A stretch of DNA of 34,390 bases, from NCBI GenBank assembly GCA_913020245.1, contig CAJWAD010000026.1, positions 1 through 34,390 on the forward strand. Reading direction: 5' to 3'. Positions 14,216-23,189 of this stretch are shown piece after piece. A program made the translations under genes and the position numbers. Numbering within the stretch: position 1 is the first letter of the stretch; each line of letters starts with the position of its first letter. The notes under the pieces were generated by a model. It saw nothing but the letters and a program-made list of their open reading frames with translations. It was not told the DNA's origin and made no database searches. The stretch comes from an uncultured Oleiphilus sp. Its GTDB lineage: Bacteria; Pseudomonadota; Gammaproteobacteria; Pseudomonadales; Oleiphilaceae.

Positions 14216-16206
14216 TTCCTGAGTTAGGTCATTTCGCTTTGATCTTAGCGTTACTGTTATCGGTATTGCTGGCGACACTGCCGCTTGTTGGTGTGGTGAC
14301 GAAAACGGCCTGGTTGTCCGCGAGTGGCCGTTCACTTGCGGTCGGTCAATTTGTATTCATCCTGTTTAGCTTTGTTTGCCTGGGTCATGCGTTTGTCAAT
14401 GACGACTTTACGGTGCAGTACGTGGCAAACCATTCTAATAGTTTATTGCCTATTCAATACAAGATAAGTGCAATTTGGGGCGGGCATGAAGGCTCTTTGT
14501 TACTTTGGTCATTAACGCTCGCTGGATGGACTATTGCGGTTGCAATTTTTAGTCAACAGTTGCCGCGTGAGATGTTAGCTCGTGTGTTAGCGATCATGGG
14601 TATGATCAGTATTGGTTTCTTGTTGTTCATCCTCATTACCTCTAATCCCTTTAGCCGTTACCTGCCTGATTCGCCAACAGAAGGCGCAGATCTCAATCCA
14701 CTTCTCCAAGATTTTGGCTTAATTGTGCATCCACCAATGTTGTATATGGGGTATGTAGGTTTTTCTGTAGCGTTTGCCTTCGCGATTGCAGCGTTGATGA
14801 GTGGTCGCTTTGATTCAGCATGGGCGAGATGGTCACGTCCCTGGACAATTACTGCGTGGGCATTCCTTACGGTTGGTATTGCGTTGGGTAGCTGGTGGGC
14901 TTACTACGAGCTTGGTTGGGGGGGGTGGTGGTTTTGGGACCCCGTCGAAAATGCGTCGTTTATGCCTTGGTTAGTGGGCACCGCTTTGATGCATTCTTTG
15001 GCCGTAACGGAAAAACGCGGGGCATTTAAAAGCTGGACCTTACTACTCGCCATTGTTGCCTTTTCATTGAGCTTGCTCGGCACGTTCTTGGTGCGCTCTG
15101 GCGTGCTGACGTCGGTACATGCCTTTGCCTCAGATCCGGCGCGTGGGCAGTTTGTATTGGTGTTACTCGCGATCTCTATTATCGCCTCACTAACACTATT
15201 CGCATTACGCGCACCGGCATTAAAAAGCACTGCGAAGCATAGCCTGCTTTCGCGAGAGAGTTTCTTATTGGTAAATAACGTGATTTTAGTTGTGTCGTGG
15301 GTGACGGTAATGTTGGGCACACTATATCCACTCATACTAGATTTTGCGGGTGCCGGTAAAATGTCGATTGGGCCTCCATACTTTAATGCTGTATTTTCGC
15401 CATTGATGGGTATTTTAGCGATTATGCTCGGGTTTGGTGTGACATCTTATTGGAAGAAAACCCCCGGCAGGGTGTTTGTTGAGAAATTACGTTGGGTAGC
15501 GATAAGTGCTGTGATTATTGCGTTTGCATTTGCAGCGCTTCGCGGACAGGCCTTTAGTATTATCGTGTTTATTGGTGTTTTCCTTGGATGTTGGGTTGTC
15601 GGCGCTGGCTTAGTTGATCTGGCGGGAAAACTCAGAAATAAGCGCAGTTTGCTGACAGGTTTACGGGCATTACCCTTGTCTTATTTTGGTATGCAGCTTG
15701 GTCATATAGGGTTTGCCTTTATGATCGTTGGTGCCGTGGTCGTTAGCTTAGATTCTGAGGAAATGGATGTTCGTATGGCGCCGGGTGATCGTATTCAGTT
15801 AGGCGACTATACTTTTGCTATGTCAAAAATTGACAAGGTACAGGGACCAAATTACCGCGCGGATCAAGCACACATAGTTATTTCTAAAGATGGTTTACTC
15901 GTGAGCGAGCAATTTCCAGAAAAACGTATCTATGTATCGCAATCAAGCCCGATGACCGAGGCAGGTATTGACGCCGGCTTTTTTCGAGACTTGTTTGTAG
16001 CAATGGGTGAGCCACTTGAAAACGGTGCGTGGGCAATGCGTATTCAATACAAACCACTTATTCGTTGGGTTTGGCTAGGTGCCATCTTCATGGGCTTAGG
16101 CGGCTTGTGTTCAGTTGTCGATAAACGATATCGTCCAGTGCTTGCCGGTATTCGAAAAGATACACGCCAATCAGATATTAATGCAGTAGAAGTGAAAGTG
16201 AGTTAA
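14212..16206 (+). CDS. ccmF: Haem lyase subunit CcmF
   Basis: 664 residues, about 15 membrane segments. WWD domain [19 protein letters not shown] at about 226-244. His173 (IVHPPML), His261 (MHSLAVTE), His303 (SVHAFASDP) and a fourth His near residue 491 (QLGHIGF) correspond to the haem-ligating histidines of E. coli CcmF, at the same numbers for the first three. With CcmH and CcmI it ligates haem to apocytochrome c. The start is GTG at 14212, within the ccmE end; the stop TAA overlaps the ccmG ATG by one base. Confidence 0.96.
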   Translation: MIPELGHFALILALLLSVLLATLPLVGVVTKTAWLSASGRSLAVGQFVFILFSFVCLGHAFVNDDFTVQYVANHSNSLLPIQYKISAIWGGHEGSLLLWSLTLAGWTIAVAIFSQQLPREMLARVLAIMGMISIGFLLFILITSNPFSRYLPDSPTEGADLNPLLQDFGLIVHPPMLYMGYVGFSVAFAFAIAALMSGRFDSAWARWSRPWTITAWAFLTVGIALGSWWAYYELGWGGWWFWDPVENASFMPWLVGTALMHSLAVTEKRGAFKSWTLLLAIVAFSLSLLGTFLVRSGVLTSVHAFASDPARGQFVLVLLAISIIASLTLFALRAPALKSTAKHSLLSRESFLLVNNVILVVSWVTVMLGTLYPLILDFAGAGKMSIGPPYFNAVFSPLMGILAIMLGFGVTSYWKKTPGRVFVEKLRWVAISAVIIAFAFAALRGQAFSIIVFIGVFLGCWVVGAGLVDLAGKLRNKRSLLTGLRALPLSYFGMQLGHIGFAFMIVGAVVVSLDSEEMDVRMAPGDRIQLGDYTFAMSKIDKVQGPNYRADQAHIVISKDGLLVSEQFPEKRIYVSQSSPMTEAGIDAGFFRDLFVAMGEPLENGAWAMRIQYKPLIRWVWLGAIFMGLGGLCSVVDKRYRPVLAGIRKDTRQSDINAVEVKVS

Positions 16207-16742
16207 TGAATAAACGTCTCATCTATCTTACTCCGCTAATTTTAGCGGTCGGTCTCGGTTTCATTTTATTCACCGCGATTGGTAAAGACCCCAACCACTT
16301 AGAGACGGCACGTTTGAACGATCCCGTGCCGGCTTTTGAGCTAACCGTATTAGCAGATCAAACTACCGCCATAACGCACGACGCGCTTAAAGGTGAGGTT
16401 CGCCTATTGAACGTTTGGGCAACTTGGTGTCCAGCATGTCGCGATGAGCACCCTTATTTAGTCGAGCTTGCTGAATCAGGCGTAAATGTTGTCGGTTTAA
16501 ATTACAAAGATGAAGCCAAAGCCGCGTTAAATTGGTTGGCGACGTTAGGCAACCCCTATACGTTTAATATTTATGATCCGCGCGGCAGTTTAGGCTTTGA
16601 TTTGGGAGTCTATGGGGCACCGGAAACCTATATTATTGATACACACGGCGTTGTGCGTTTTCGACATGTCGGGGTCGTCAATGAGAAAGTATGGATAGAA
16701 AAACTAAAGCCGATATACGAATCCCTGGGTAAGCAAGGCTGA
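16206..16742 (+). CDS. ccmG: Thiol:disulfide oxidoreductase CcmG/DsbE
   Basis: 178 residues: one N-terminal membrane anchor (about 5-24), then a thioredoxin fold with active site WATWCPACRDEHP (Cys75, Cys78) and cis-proline loop YGAPETYIID. It reduces the apocytochrome CXXCH thiols in the periplasm. CPAC differs by one residue from the more frequent CPTC/CVPC but keeps both cysteines and the Pro. Tightly coupled to ccmF. Confidence 0.95.
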   Translation: MNKRLIYLTPLILAVGLGFILFTAIGKDPNHLETARLNDPVPAFELTVLADQTTAITHDALKGEVRLLNVWATWCPACRDEHPYLVELAESGVNVVGLNYKDEAKAALNWLATLGNPYTFNIYDPRGSLGFDLGVYGAPETYIIDTHGVVRFRHVGVVNEKVWIEKLKPIYESLGKQG

Positions 16743-16743
16743 A

Positions 16744-17307
16744 ATGATTTTTCTAAAGTGTTTATTGAGCCATCTTTCACCCATTTTATGTGTGGTTTCT
16801 GTCGTTATGATGAGTGCAACGAATGTTCAGGCTGACATAGATGCGAGAGAGTTCAGTGATCCGCAAAAGCGACAAACTTATCTCGACCTTACTCGGGAAC
16901 TTCGGTGCCCGAAGTGTCAAAATCAAGATATTGCGGACTCAAATGCGCCCATCGCTCAAGATATGCGGCAGCACGTTCAAAGCTTAGTAGAGGACGGCAA
17001 AAGCCATAGCGAAGTGGTTGATTTTATGATTGAACGTTTCGGTGAGTTTGTGACTTATAAACCGCGCGTAAAACCGGCCACGTATTTGTTGTGGTACGGG
17101 CCTTGGGTATTAGTCATTCTTGGCTTTTTTATTATTCTGATACGGGTGCGAACAACACCGAGACCGTTAGCGTCAGAGGATGAAAATAAAGAACCTGATC
17201 CTCAAGAGCAAACGGATATGCGGAAAATAAATGCTCTGTTATCCAAATATGAGACATTAGACGACCAACCTGACCCGAACCTTCCGCAAACGAACAAGGA
17301 CCCTTGA
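16744..17307 (+). CDS. ccmH: Cytochrome c maturation protein CcmH
   Basis: 187 residues. Signal sequence (1-30, ending NVQA), three-helix domain with LRCPKCQNQDIADSNAPIA (Cys55, Cys58), membrane segment about 103-124 (LWYGPWVLVILGFFIILIRV), then an acidic cytosolic tail that is longer than usual. It handles apocytochrome thiols with CcmG. CcmH and CcmI are separate proteins here, unlike the fused E. coli CcmH. Ends overlapping ccmI by four bases. Confidence 0.95.
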   Translation: MIFLKCLLSHLSPILCVVSVVMMSATNVQADIDAREFSDPQKRQTYLDLTRELRCPKCQNQDIADSNAPIAQDMRQHVQSLVEDGKSHSEVVDFMIERFGEFVTYKPRVKPATYLLWYGPWVLVILGFFIILIRVRTTPRPLASEDENKEPDPQEQTDMRKINALLSKYETLDDQPDPNLPQTNKDP

Positions 17308-18611
17308 TGACTTCTTTTTTTAGCGTATGCGTGATTTTAGTCGCGTTCGCTGTATCGTTTGTATTGTTACCTTTTCTGTATCGGAGTCGGCTTCAAAAAT
17401 CATATGAGGTGGAATCGCAAGCAATCCAAGAGCGTGCGAACGTTCGGATATATAAAGAACGAATGCGTGAATTGCAGGAAGATTTTAGACAAGGCCGTGT
17501 TGAAAAAAACCAATTAGAACGTTTGCAAGAGGAGCTGGCTGCAAAACTTTTGCAGGACACCGAAGTGGCCGAGGCATCTATGCGGGCAAAATTTGGCATA
17601 GGGTTGGGGGCAGGGTTGCTGTCTGTTGCTATTGCTCTGCTACTGATAGGTAGTTACGTGCTTTATGAACGCTGGGGTGCGATGGAGGGAGTGCTCGCTC
17701 GGGATGTCTTGATAGCGTCTTACTCGAGCATAGATGAAACGCAAACAGCCGCTGAGCAAGGGGATACACGTGCCTTGCTTGAGCAGTTATATAGCCGTTT
17801 AAAACTAAATCCAGATAATAAAGAAGGCTGGTCTTTATTGGCTAATAGTGCCATGAATACCGGGTATTACCGACTCGCAGCGGAAGCCTACCGAAATCTG
17901 ATTAGACTTGAAGAGAATGCCGCGTTTTATGGTTTGAAAGCGCAAGCAGAGTTTTTTGATGGCAAATCGATAAAAGATCCGGCGGTTGCCTCTGCGCTAG
18001 CTTCTGCACTGGCGCTCAATGAAAATGAAAGTAATGCATTAACGTTGATTGCCATCGATCATTTTCAACAAAGCCGCTTTGCTGAGGCTCTCAATATTTG
18101 GCAGGGAATTATTGATGCGGACCCGAATTACCCTGGTCGCTCGGCTATCGAACAAGGCATGCAAGAGGCGCGAGCACGGATAGGGATACAGGCGAATTTT
18201 AAGGCTGAGCAAGCCGTGAAGCCCGCGCCGAATCCACTCATAAACAATGCAGAGTTAACGAATGCTGCGCGGATTGATTTGACCGTTGAGGTGTCACCCG
18301 AATTAGCCGCGACGTATACTCCGGATACGCCGGTGTTCATCTTTGCAAGAGACCCTGAAGGGCTACCGATGCCGTTAGCGGCGGTGCGTCTGGTATTGGG
18401 CGATTTACCTGCCACCTTAAGCCTGACCGATGCATCCGCAATGAGCCCTATTGCTCAACTTTCGATGGCTGAGCGGGTGACAGTAACGGCGCGTATTGCA
18501 GCCAGTGGCCAGCCCATTGCTACCTCGGGCGATGCGCAGGCATCGAAAGAGTCGGTGCCGATTGTCGGCGCAGATCCGTTGATACTGCGCATTAGCGAAA
18601 AGATTCCCTAG
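17304..18611 (+). CDS. ccmI: Cytochrome c maturation protein CcmI (CycH)
   Basis: 435 residues. Two membrane segments (about 5-25 and 96-117) bracket a charged coiled coil (ERMRELQEDFRQGRVEKNQLERLQEEL). Then TPR-like helices (about 145-290, e.g. NPDNKEGWSLLANSAMNTGYY) that bind apocytochrome C-termini, and a C-terminal beta domain (about 325-435; VFIFARDPEGLPMPLAAVR) seen in long CcmI proteins. Last gene of the operon, converging on the PhnX-like fusion gene. Confidence 0.93.
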   Translation: MMTSFFSVCVILVAFAVSFVLLPFLYRSRLQKSYEVESQAIQERANVRIYKERMRELQEDFRQGRVEKNQLERLQEELAAKLLQDTEVAEASMRAKFGIGLGAGLLSVAIALLLIGSYVLYERWGAMEGVLARDVLIASYSSIDETQTAAEQGDTRALLEQLYSRLKLNPDNKEGWSLLANSAMNTGYYRLAAEAYRNLIRLEENAAFYGLKAQAEFFDGKSIKDPAVASALASALALNENESNALTLIAIDHFQQSRFAEALNIWQGIIDADPNYPGRSAIEQGMQEARARIGIQANFKAEQAVKPAPNPLINNAELTNAARIDLTVEVSPELAATYTPDTPVFIFARDPEGLPMPLAAVRLVLGDLPATLSLTDASAMSPIAQLSMAERVTVTARIAASGQPIATSGDAQASKESVPIVGADPLILRISEKIP

Positions 18612-18643
18612 TACATTGCGTTCTTTTTCCTGGCGATTAATTG

Positions 18644-18668
18644 GCTTTGCATGAAAAGCGTATTTTTT
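18644..18668 (+). terminator. Probable weak terminator after ccmI
   Basis: A 5-base stem GCTTT (18644-18648) / AAAGC (18655-18659) is followed by GTA and six T (18663-18668). It lies between the convergent ends of ccmI and the PhnX-like gene. The stem is short, so efficiency is doubtful. Confidence 0.4.
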
Positions 18669-20076
18669 ATCGTCTCAATTCGGGTGCGCCTAGGTAGGTG
18701 TCAAAGTAATCGAGAGCCGGTAGTTCGGTTTCTGACTGCATCTGCTGTTCAACGATTGAGCTCAAAATAATGGCGTCCTGAAAATATGGATTGGCTTCAA
18801 AACTTTTTCGCTCAAGTTCGGACATGGGACCACCTTGCAGTGGCAACAAATGCTGTGAAAGATCGCTTAATGTCTTCTGGTATGACTTATCTATCGCGCT
18901 CAAATAGCGTTTTGCGGCGACATAATTAGCGATGATGCCTACGACTTCGTCATTGTAGTATGTGCGAACAAACTGACTAGCGAGGCTGTCACTGTATGGG
19001 TTTTGTGTTGGCAATGCATTGGCGTCAGCGTCACTTAAAAATAAGCCAATGTTATGTAACAGCGCCGCGAGAATAATGGACGGCTTAGCATTTTGTTGCT
19101 CGGCGTTAAAAGCGGCGTTCAGCATATGAGCTTGTTGTGAATAGCATGCCCCATAAGATTGCATACCGTACTTTTCAAAAAGTCCCCGTAGTTGTGGGAC
19201 ATTTTTCATACTGCCAAGTCCAACTTCATGCGTATTGATTTCGGAAAAACGCGTCGCTTCTGCTGCGTGTTGGCGCGCTTCATTGATGCGTTCAATCGCC
19301 TGCGGTAACTCTGCGAAACTGTCAATAACGATTTGAGCACCATTGTCCATAAACGTTTCGGTTGCTTCTCGCTTAGCATTTTTCTGCTGCTTTGCTGAAA
19401 GGCCGTGCCATGACTGCTTCGTCATACCCATTGCTGCGCCGCTGAGTATGACACCTATGGTTACCATACCTGCGTTAAAACCCTGAATAATACCTGGTAC
19501 TTTGTCACTCACACGGACACAAGCGTGCACGCTTTCGACATTTAAAGCTTGTTGTACTTTTTGCAAGGCATACGGGTAAGGGCTGCCTTTTACGATGTCA
19601 TCAATACAGAGGTTAGTATCTGTGATTAGGCCTTGTTTTTTTGCATTGGTTTCTATTATTTTGAGTGTATCGTGATGATAACTTGTATAGGTCCCTAATT
19701 TTATATTTTGTGTCCTCAAATAATGTACAGCTTGAGTGACACCCTCGATAAGTTCGCAATGCGCGGCGGTGAATTTAGCTTCGATTGGAAGATAATCAGT
19801 ATATAAAGCCTCCAAATCACTTTTATCAGGCAGACGTCCATGAAACTTATACCATTCATGAGCAATATTCGGACGTTCAAGCAATGCTGCGATATGTGCT
19901 TTACGTTCGAGTCCAATGGCCGAAAGGCACGTATCCGTGTCGATATTAAGGTCATGTTTTTTAAATATTTCTTGAATAGCCTTTACAGGGGCTTGCACAC
20001 CATAGTCGATTAGTAATCCTGTCCAGCCCGTAATAACCGCTTTGATTGGACCATGATATCCGTGCTGCTGAAGCAT
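18667..20076 (-). CDS. PhnX-like HAD domain fused to PhnZ-like HD domain, both lacking catalytic residues
   Basis: 469 residues, no signal or membrane segment. Residues 10-268 align throughout with phosphonoacetaldehyde hydrolase (PhnX): KAVITGWTGLLIDYG, RLPDKSDLEALYTDYLPIEA, VRVSDKVPGIIQGFNAGMVTIG and GAQIVIDSFAELPQAI. The HAD nucleophile Asp (family FDWAGT) is Gly17 here and the Schiff-base Lys (family MGLGK) is Arg58. Residues 275-465 resemble the phosphonate HD oxygenase PhnZ: QQAHMLNAA (His317), LAALLHNIG (HD changed to His341-Asn342), VAAKRYLSAIDKSYQKTLS and LQGGPM. The family's HVAAKRYL His is Tyr385, the first ligand of the next pair is not seen, and RRWDD is SSIVE. Fold motifs remain while nearly all metal or catalytic residues are lost, yet the frame is long and intact, so it is not a decaying gene. 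No phosphonate genes are nearby. AAGGA lies eight bases before the ATG. Likely a binding, regulatory or repurposed protein; function unknown. Confidence 0.8.
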   Translation of the reverse strand: MLQQHGYHGPIKAVITGWTGLLIDYGVQAPVKAIQEIFKKHDLNIDTDTCLSAIGLERKAHIAALLERPNIAHEWYKFHGRLPDKSDLEALYTDYLPIEAKFTAAHCELIEGVTQAVHYLRTQNIKLGTYTSYHHDTLKIIETNAKKQGLITDTNLCIDDIVKGSPYPYALQKVQQALNVESVHACVRVSDKVPGIIQGFNAGMVTIGVILSGAAMGMTKQSWHGLSAKQQKNAKREATETFMDNGAQIVIDSFAELPQAIERINEARQHAAEATRFSEINTHEVGLGSMKNVPQLRGLFEKYGMQSYGACYSQQAHMLNAAFNAEQQNAKPSIILAALLHNIGLFLSDADANALPTQNPYSDSLASQFVRTYYNDEVVGIIANYVAAKRYLSAIDKSYQKTLSDLSQHLLPLQGGPMSELERKSFEANPYFQDAIILSSIVEQQMQSETELPALDYFDTYLGAPELRR

Positions 20077-20164
20077 GAATAGCGTTCCTTTGGTAATAGA
20101 TATTTCGTTGAGTTTGTTTTCAATAAGCCAAGTATCATACGCGTAATCCAGATTTTATGTGTTG

Positions 20165-20220
20165 CATATTAAAAATATGATCGCGGTGATTGAGATTTGC
20201 GATGAACATGTTTTGTTCAT
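20165..20220. promoter_or_regulatory. Two dyads in the divergent PhnX-like / hydroxyacyl-CoA dehydrogenase promoter region
   Basis: CATATT-AAA-AATATG (20165-20179) and ATGAACA-TGTTT-TGTTCAT (20202-20220) are both exact inverted repeats in the 278 bases between divergent genes. The second has the size and symmetry of a TetR/GntR-type operator. Which gene they control is not decided by position. No clear -35/-10 pair stands out. Confidence 0.45.
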
Positions 20221-20354
20221 GTGTTTATGGGCGGAATATTGAGTTGTTTTTGCAGCGTTAATTTTTGTTCTGAAAGAATAAAGCGGCGCTTGCAGTAGGT
20301 GATAGGTGCTGCTAACTTTCGCGACACTTTTTCAAATAAATTTAGAGGCGAATT

Positions 20355-21200
20355 ATGAGCAAAATTTGTGTTATCGGTGCAGGGACAATGGGGGCAGGTA
20401 TTGCTCAAGCATTTGCAGCAAAAGGCTTCTCGGTCATATTACGAGACATCGAGCAAACGTTCGTTGACCGCGGCTTGGCGATAATTGAAAAGAATATTTC
20501 TCGCCTGGTTTCGAAAGAAAAAATTTCTCAGGAAGAAGCAAACAAAATTATGGGGAATGTGCAGGGCACGGTTGATCTTTCTGTGGTGGCAGATAGCGAT
20601 TTGGTGGTTGAGGCAGCGGTTGAAGATATGTCGATTAAAAAATCTATTTTTGCAGAATTGGATAAGGTGTGTGCGGCCCATACCATCCTTGCGACGAATA
20701 CTTCATCTTTGTCGATAACGGAAGTGGCGGCGGCCACCAATCGTCCAGATAAGGTAATTGGAATGCATTTTTTCAATCCTGCACCTGTGATGAAGCTGGT
20801 TGAGGTTATACGCGGTATTACAAGTTCAGATGAGACGTACGATAAAGTAAAAGAGATGACGTTAACGCTCGGGAAAACCCCCGTTGAAGTGGCGGAAGCG
20901 CCAGGTTTTGTTGTTAATCGTATTTTGATTCCCATGATCAATGAAGCGGTCGGTATTTTAGCTGAGGGCGTCGCGAGCGCTGAAGATATTGACGCGGCGA
21001 TGCGGTTAGGTGCCAATCATCCGATGGGGCCCTTGGCGCTTGGCGATCTGATAGGGCTGGACGTCTGTTTGGCCATCATGGACGTGCTGCATGAAGAATT
21101 TGGTGAAGATAAGTACCGTGCACATCCGATGTTGCGCAAGTATGCACGCGGGGGGTGGCTGGGACGTAAAAGCGGCAAAGGTTTTTACGCCTATAGTTAA
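20355..21200 (+). CDS. hbd: 3-hydroxybutyryl-CoA (3-hydroxyacyl-CoA) dehydrogenase
   Basis: 281 residues, the standard size for single-function Hbd/PaaH. NAD-binding GAGTMGAG (8-15), acidic residue Asp31 ending strand two (NAD preference), then SSLSITEVA with Ser117, [15 protein letters not shown] with catalytic His138 and Glu150, and [16 protein letters not shown] with Asn near 188. The C-terminal domain has [13 protein letters not shown] and ends GKGFYAYS. It oxidises 3-hydroxyacyl-CoA to 3-ketoacyl-CoA in fatty-acid or butanoate metabolism in the cytosol. AGAGG lies seven bases upstream of the ATG. Chain-length preference cannot be told from sequence. Confidence 0.93.
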   Translation: MSKICVIGAGTMGAGIAQAFAAKGFSVILRDIEQTFVDRGLAIIEKNISRLVSKEKISQEEANKIMGNVQGTVDLSVVADSDLVVEAAVEDMSIKKSIFAELDKVCAAHTILATNTSSLSITEVAAATNRPDKVIGMHFFNPAPVMKLVEVIRGITSSDETYDKVKEMTLTLGKTPVEVAEAPGFVVNRILIPMINEAVGILAEGVASAEDIDAAMRLGANHPMGPLALGDLIGLDVCLAIMDVLHEEFGEDKYRAHPMLRKYARGGWLGRKSGKGFYAYS

Positions 21201-21225
21201 CACCTTATTAGCAAAGGCAAGTGCA

Positions 21226-21297
21226 ATGAGTTTGGCTGCTCATTATTTTCTTGCCGGCTTCATTACCGCAACACTCTTTATCATGGTAAGTACTTGA
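21226..21297 (+). CDS. Possible 23-residue hydrophobic small protein
   Basis: ATG at 21226, with AAAGG eight bases upstream, opens a 23-codon frame whose product is almost one membrane helix (LAAHYFLAGFITATLFIMV). It sits between the dehydrogenase stop and the next gene. No homologue recognised. It could be a small membrane protein or chance; the ribosome site and strong hydrophobicity are the only support. Confidence 0.25.
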   Translation: MSLAAHYFLAGFITATLFIMVST

Positions 21298-21367
21298 TGT
21301 GGTCAGGTGCTTGGCGTTAATCTCAATCTGAGAGAATAAACATAATAAATTTGACCAAGGTGTTAAC

Positions 21368-22642
21368 GTGGATCTGACTTCTTTAAGCAATCAATTTGAC
21401 CAGAAAATTATCAACAAACTAGGTTTGTCTCGCGCTAAAAACAAGCTCGTTGGACATGGCTATATCGCTGGCTTAAAAGCCTTGGTAAAGGTATTAAATA
21501 TCCCAAAACCAACGGTGTTTACCGGAAAAAATGCCTCGTTAAAAATGTGTGAGAGTTTATCGGGCTTTGGTTTAAGGCGCGTATTGGTTGTGACAGATCA
21601 AGCGCTATACGATCTCGGCGTTATTGATCAGATCTTGCAAAAATTGGAACAATTAGGCGTGCAGTACAGCTTGTTTACCGAAGTGGAGCCCGATCCTACT
21701 TTCCTGGTCGTCGAGAAAGGCTTGAAACGGTATCGCGCTGACAATTGTGACTCAGTTTTGGCCATTGGTGGTGGTTCGTCTATTGACGCTGCAAAAGTTG
21801 TCGCCTTAGCGGCGAGTAACGAAGTTGAGCCGAGTGCGTTAGTGGGTATTTTGAAAGCAAAAAAAGCCTCAGCACCTTTTTTCGCTATCCCCACCACAGC
21901 CGGTACTGGCTCTGAAGTAACGATTGGTGCCGTGATATCTGATACCAAAACGCATAAAAAAGAAATTGTGATTGAAACCAAAACAGTGCCATTAATGGCC
22001 GCATTAGATCCAGAACTAATGAAGGGGCTACCGCCAGCTATTACAGCGGCGACGGGAATGGATGCATTAACGCATTTAGTTGAATCGCATCTAAGTACCA
22101 TGGCGAATGATGAGTCATGCTATTACTCCCGGGCGGGGGTCAAACTTGTATTTAAGAATTTGCGCCTAGCGTATAAGCGCGGTACTAATATGAAAGCACG
22201 CGAAAATATGGCCTTAGCTTCATTTTATGGTGGGTTAACCATAAACCTAGCTGGTCTTGGTTATGTACATGCGTTTGCGCATCAACTTGGCGCGAGATAT
22301 CGCATTCCTCATGGCTTATCGAATGCGAAAGTTCTGCCGCATATTTTGGAATTCAACAAAGATGTTTGCGCGCCCCAATTAGCGGATTTAGCGCGCGTAA
22401 TTGATGTTGCTCATGTTGGTGATTCTGAAGGTCAGGCCGCGCAGCGTTTCATTGATGCGGTAAAACAATTAATTGATGATCTGGGTATCGATCCAACGGT
22501 GAAGGATATCAAGTTAAATGATGTCGATGCGATTCGGTTCGACGCCTTTAAAGAGGCAAACTCGACCTATGCGTTACCAAAATATATGTCATCTGATGAA
22601 GCCGATGCATTACTGGTCAGGATTGCGGGAAGGGCGCATTGA
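21368..22642 (+). CDS. Iron-containing (group III) alcohol dehydrogenase
   Basis: 424 residues from GTG 21368 (AAGG seven bases upstream). NAD(P)-binding GGGSSIDAAK (134-143), PTTAGTGSEVT (175-185), and metal ligands Asp232, His236 (GMDALTHLVES), His301 (GYVHAFAH) and His315 (RIPHGLSNA), all present. The N-terminal ~45 residues are a little longer than in FucO-type enzymes. The group interconverts primary alcohols and aldehydes; substrate cannot be assigned. The stop overlaps the TTG start of the DUF411 gene, indicating one operon. Confidence 0.92.
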   Translation: MDLTSLSNQFDQKIINKLGLSRAKNKLVGHGYIAGLKALVKVLNIPKPTVFTGKNASLKMCESLSGFGLRRVLVVTDQALYDLGVIDQILQKLEQLGVQYSLFTEVEPDPTFLVVEKGLKRYRADNCDSVLAIGGGSSIDAAKVVALAASNEVEPSALVGILKAKKASAPFFAIPTTAGTGSEVTIGAVISDTKTHKKEIVIETKTVPLMAALDPELMKGLPPAITAATGMDALTHLVESHLSTMANDESCYYSRAGVKLVFKNLRLAYKRGTNMKARENMALASFYGGLTINLAGLGYVHAFAHQLGARYRIPHGLSNAKVLPHILEFNKDVCAPQLADLARVIDVAHVGDSEGQAAQRFIDAVKQLIDDLGIDPTVKDIKLNDVDAIRFDAFKEANSTYALPKYMSSDEADALLVRIAGRAH

Positions 22643-23178
22643 AACGGTTTGTTATGAATGCCGCCCAGGCATTATTGCCGGGCTTTTTTCAGAAAGTATT
22701 GCGAGCATCAGGAGTTTTTATTATTGCGCTCCACTTGTTCGCTTGCAGTGAAGATACGGGTCAAGAAGACGTAATCGAGCCCTATGCCTTGCAAGTATAT
22801 AAGACGCCTTCATGCGGTTGTTGCGGTGACTGGGTCACGCATATGAAAGCGAACCGTTTTTCAATAAGTGTGGTGAATCAAAAAAATATTGTCCACGTAA
22901 AGGAGCGTTTTGAGATCCCGGTTAATGCAAGGTCTTGCCATACCGCATCGACTGTTGACGGGTTTGTGTTTGAAGGCCATGTGCCCGCGAAATATATCCG
23001 TCAGTTTCTCGATTCGCCGCCCGACGGTGCCTATGGACTAACGGTGCCTGGAATGCCCGTTGGTAGCCCTGGCATGGAGGTTGAGGACAAATTCAAGCCT
23101 TACTCTATCTTAATGCTCATGGCAGAGGCGAAACCTCAGGTCTATATAAAAGTAGACAGTTACCAACAACAGTTTTAG
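22639..23178 (+). CDS. DUF411 metal-binding lipoprotein
   Basis: 179 residues from TTG 22639, preceded by GGGAAGGG at correct spacing; ATG 22654 has no ribosome site. Signal with lipobox LFAC gives lipid attachment at Cys36. The mature domain shows DUF411 features: YKTPSCGCCGDWVTHMK (Cys59, Cys61, Cys62), SCHTASTVDGFVFEGHVPA, and a GLTVPGMPVGSPGME metal-loop. DUF411 proteins are linked in the literature to copper resistance and metal handling. Pairing with an iron alcohol dehydrogenase through a 4-base overlap is unusual. The next gene is convergent only 11 bases away. Confidence 0.85.
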   Translation: MKRFVMNAAQALLPGFFQKVLRASGVFIIALHLFACSEDTGQEDVIEPYALQVYKTPSCGCCGDWVTHMKANRFSISVVNQKNIVHVKERFEIPVNARSCHTASTVDGFVFEGHVPAKYIRQFLDSPPDGAYGLTVPGMPVGSPGMEVEDKFKPYSILMLMAEAKPQVYIKVDSYQQQF

Positions 23179-23189
23179 ATAAGTCTTAA

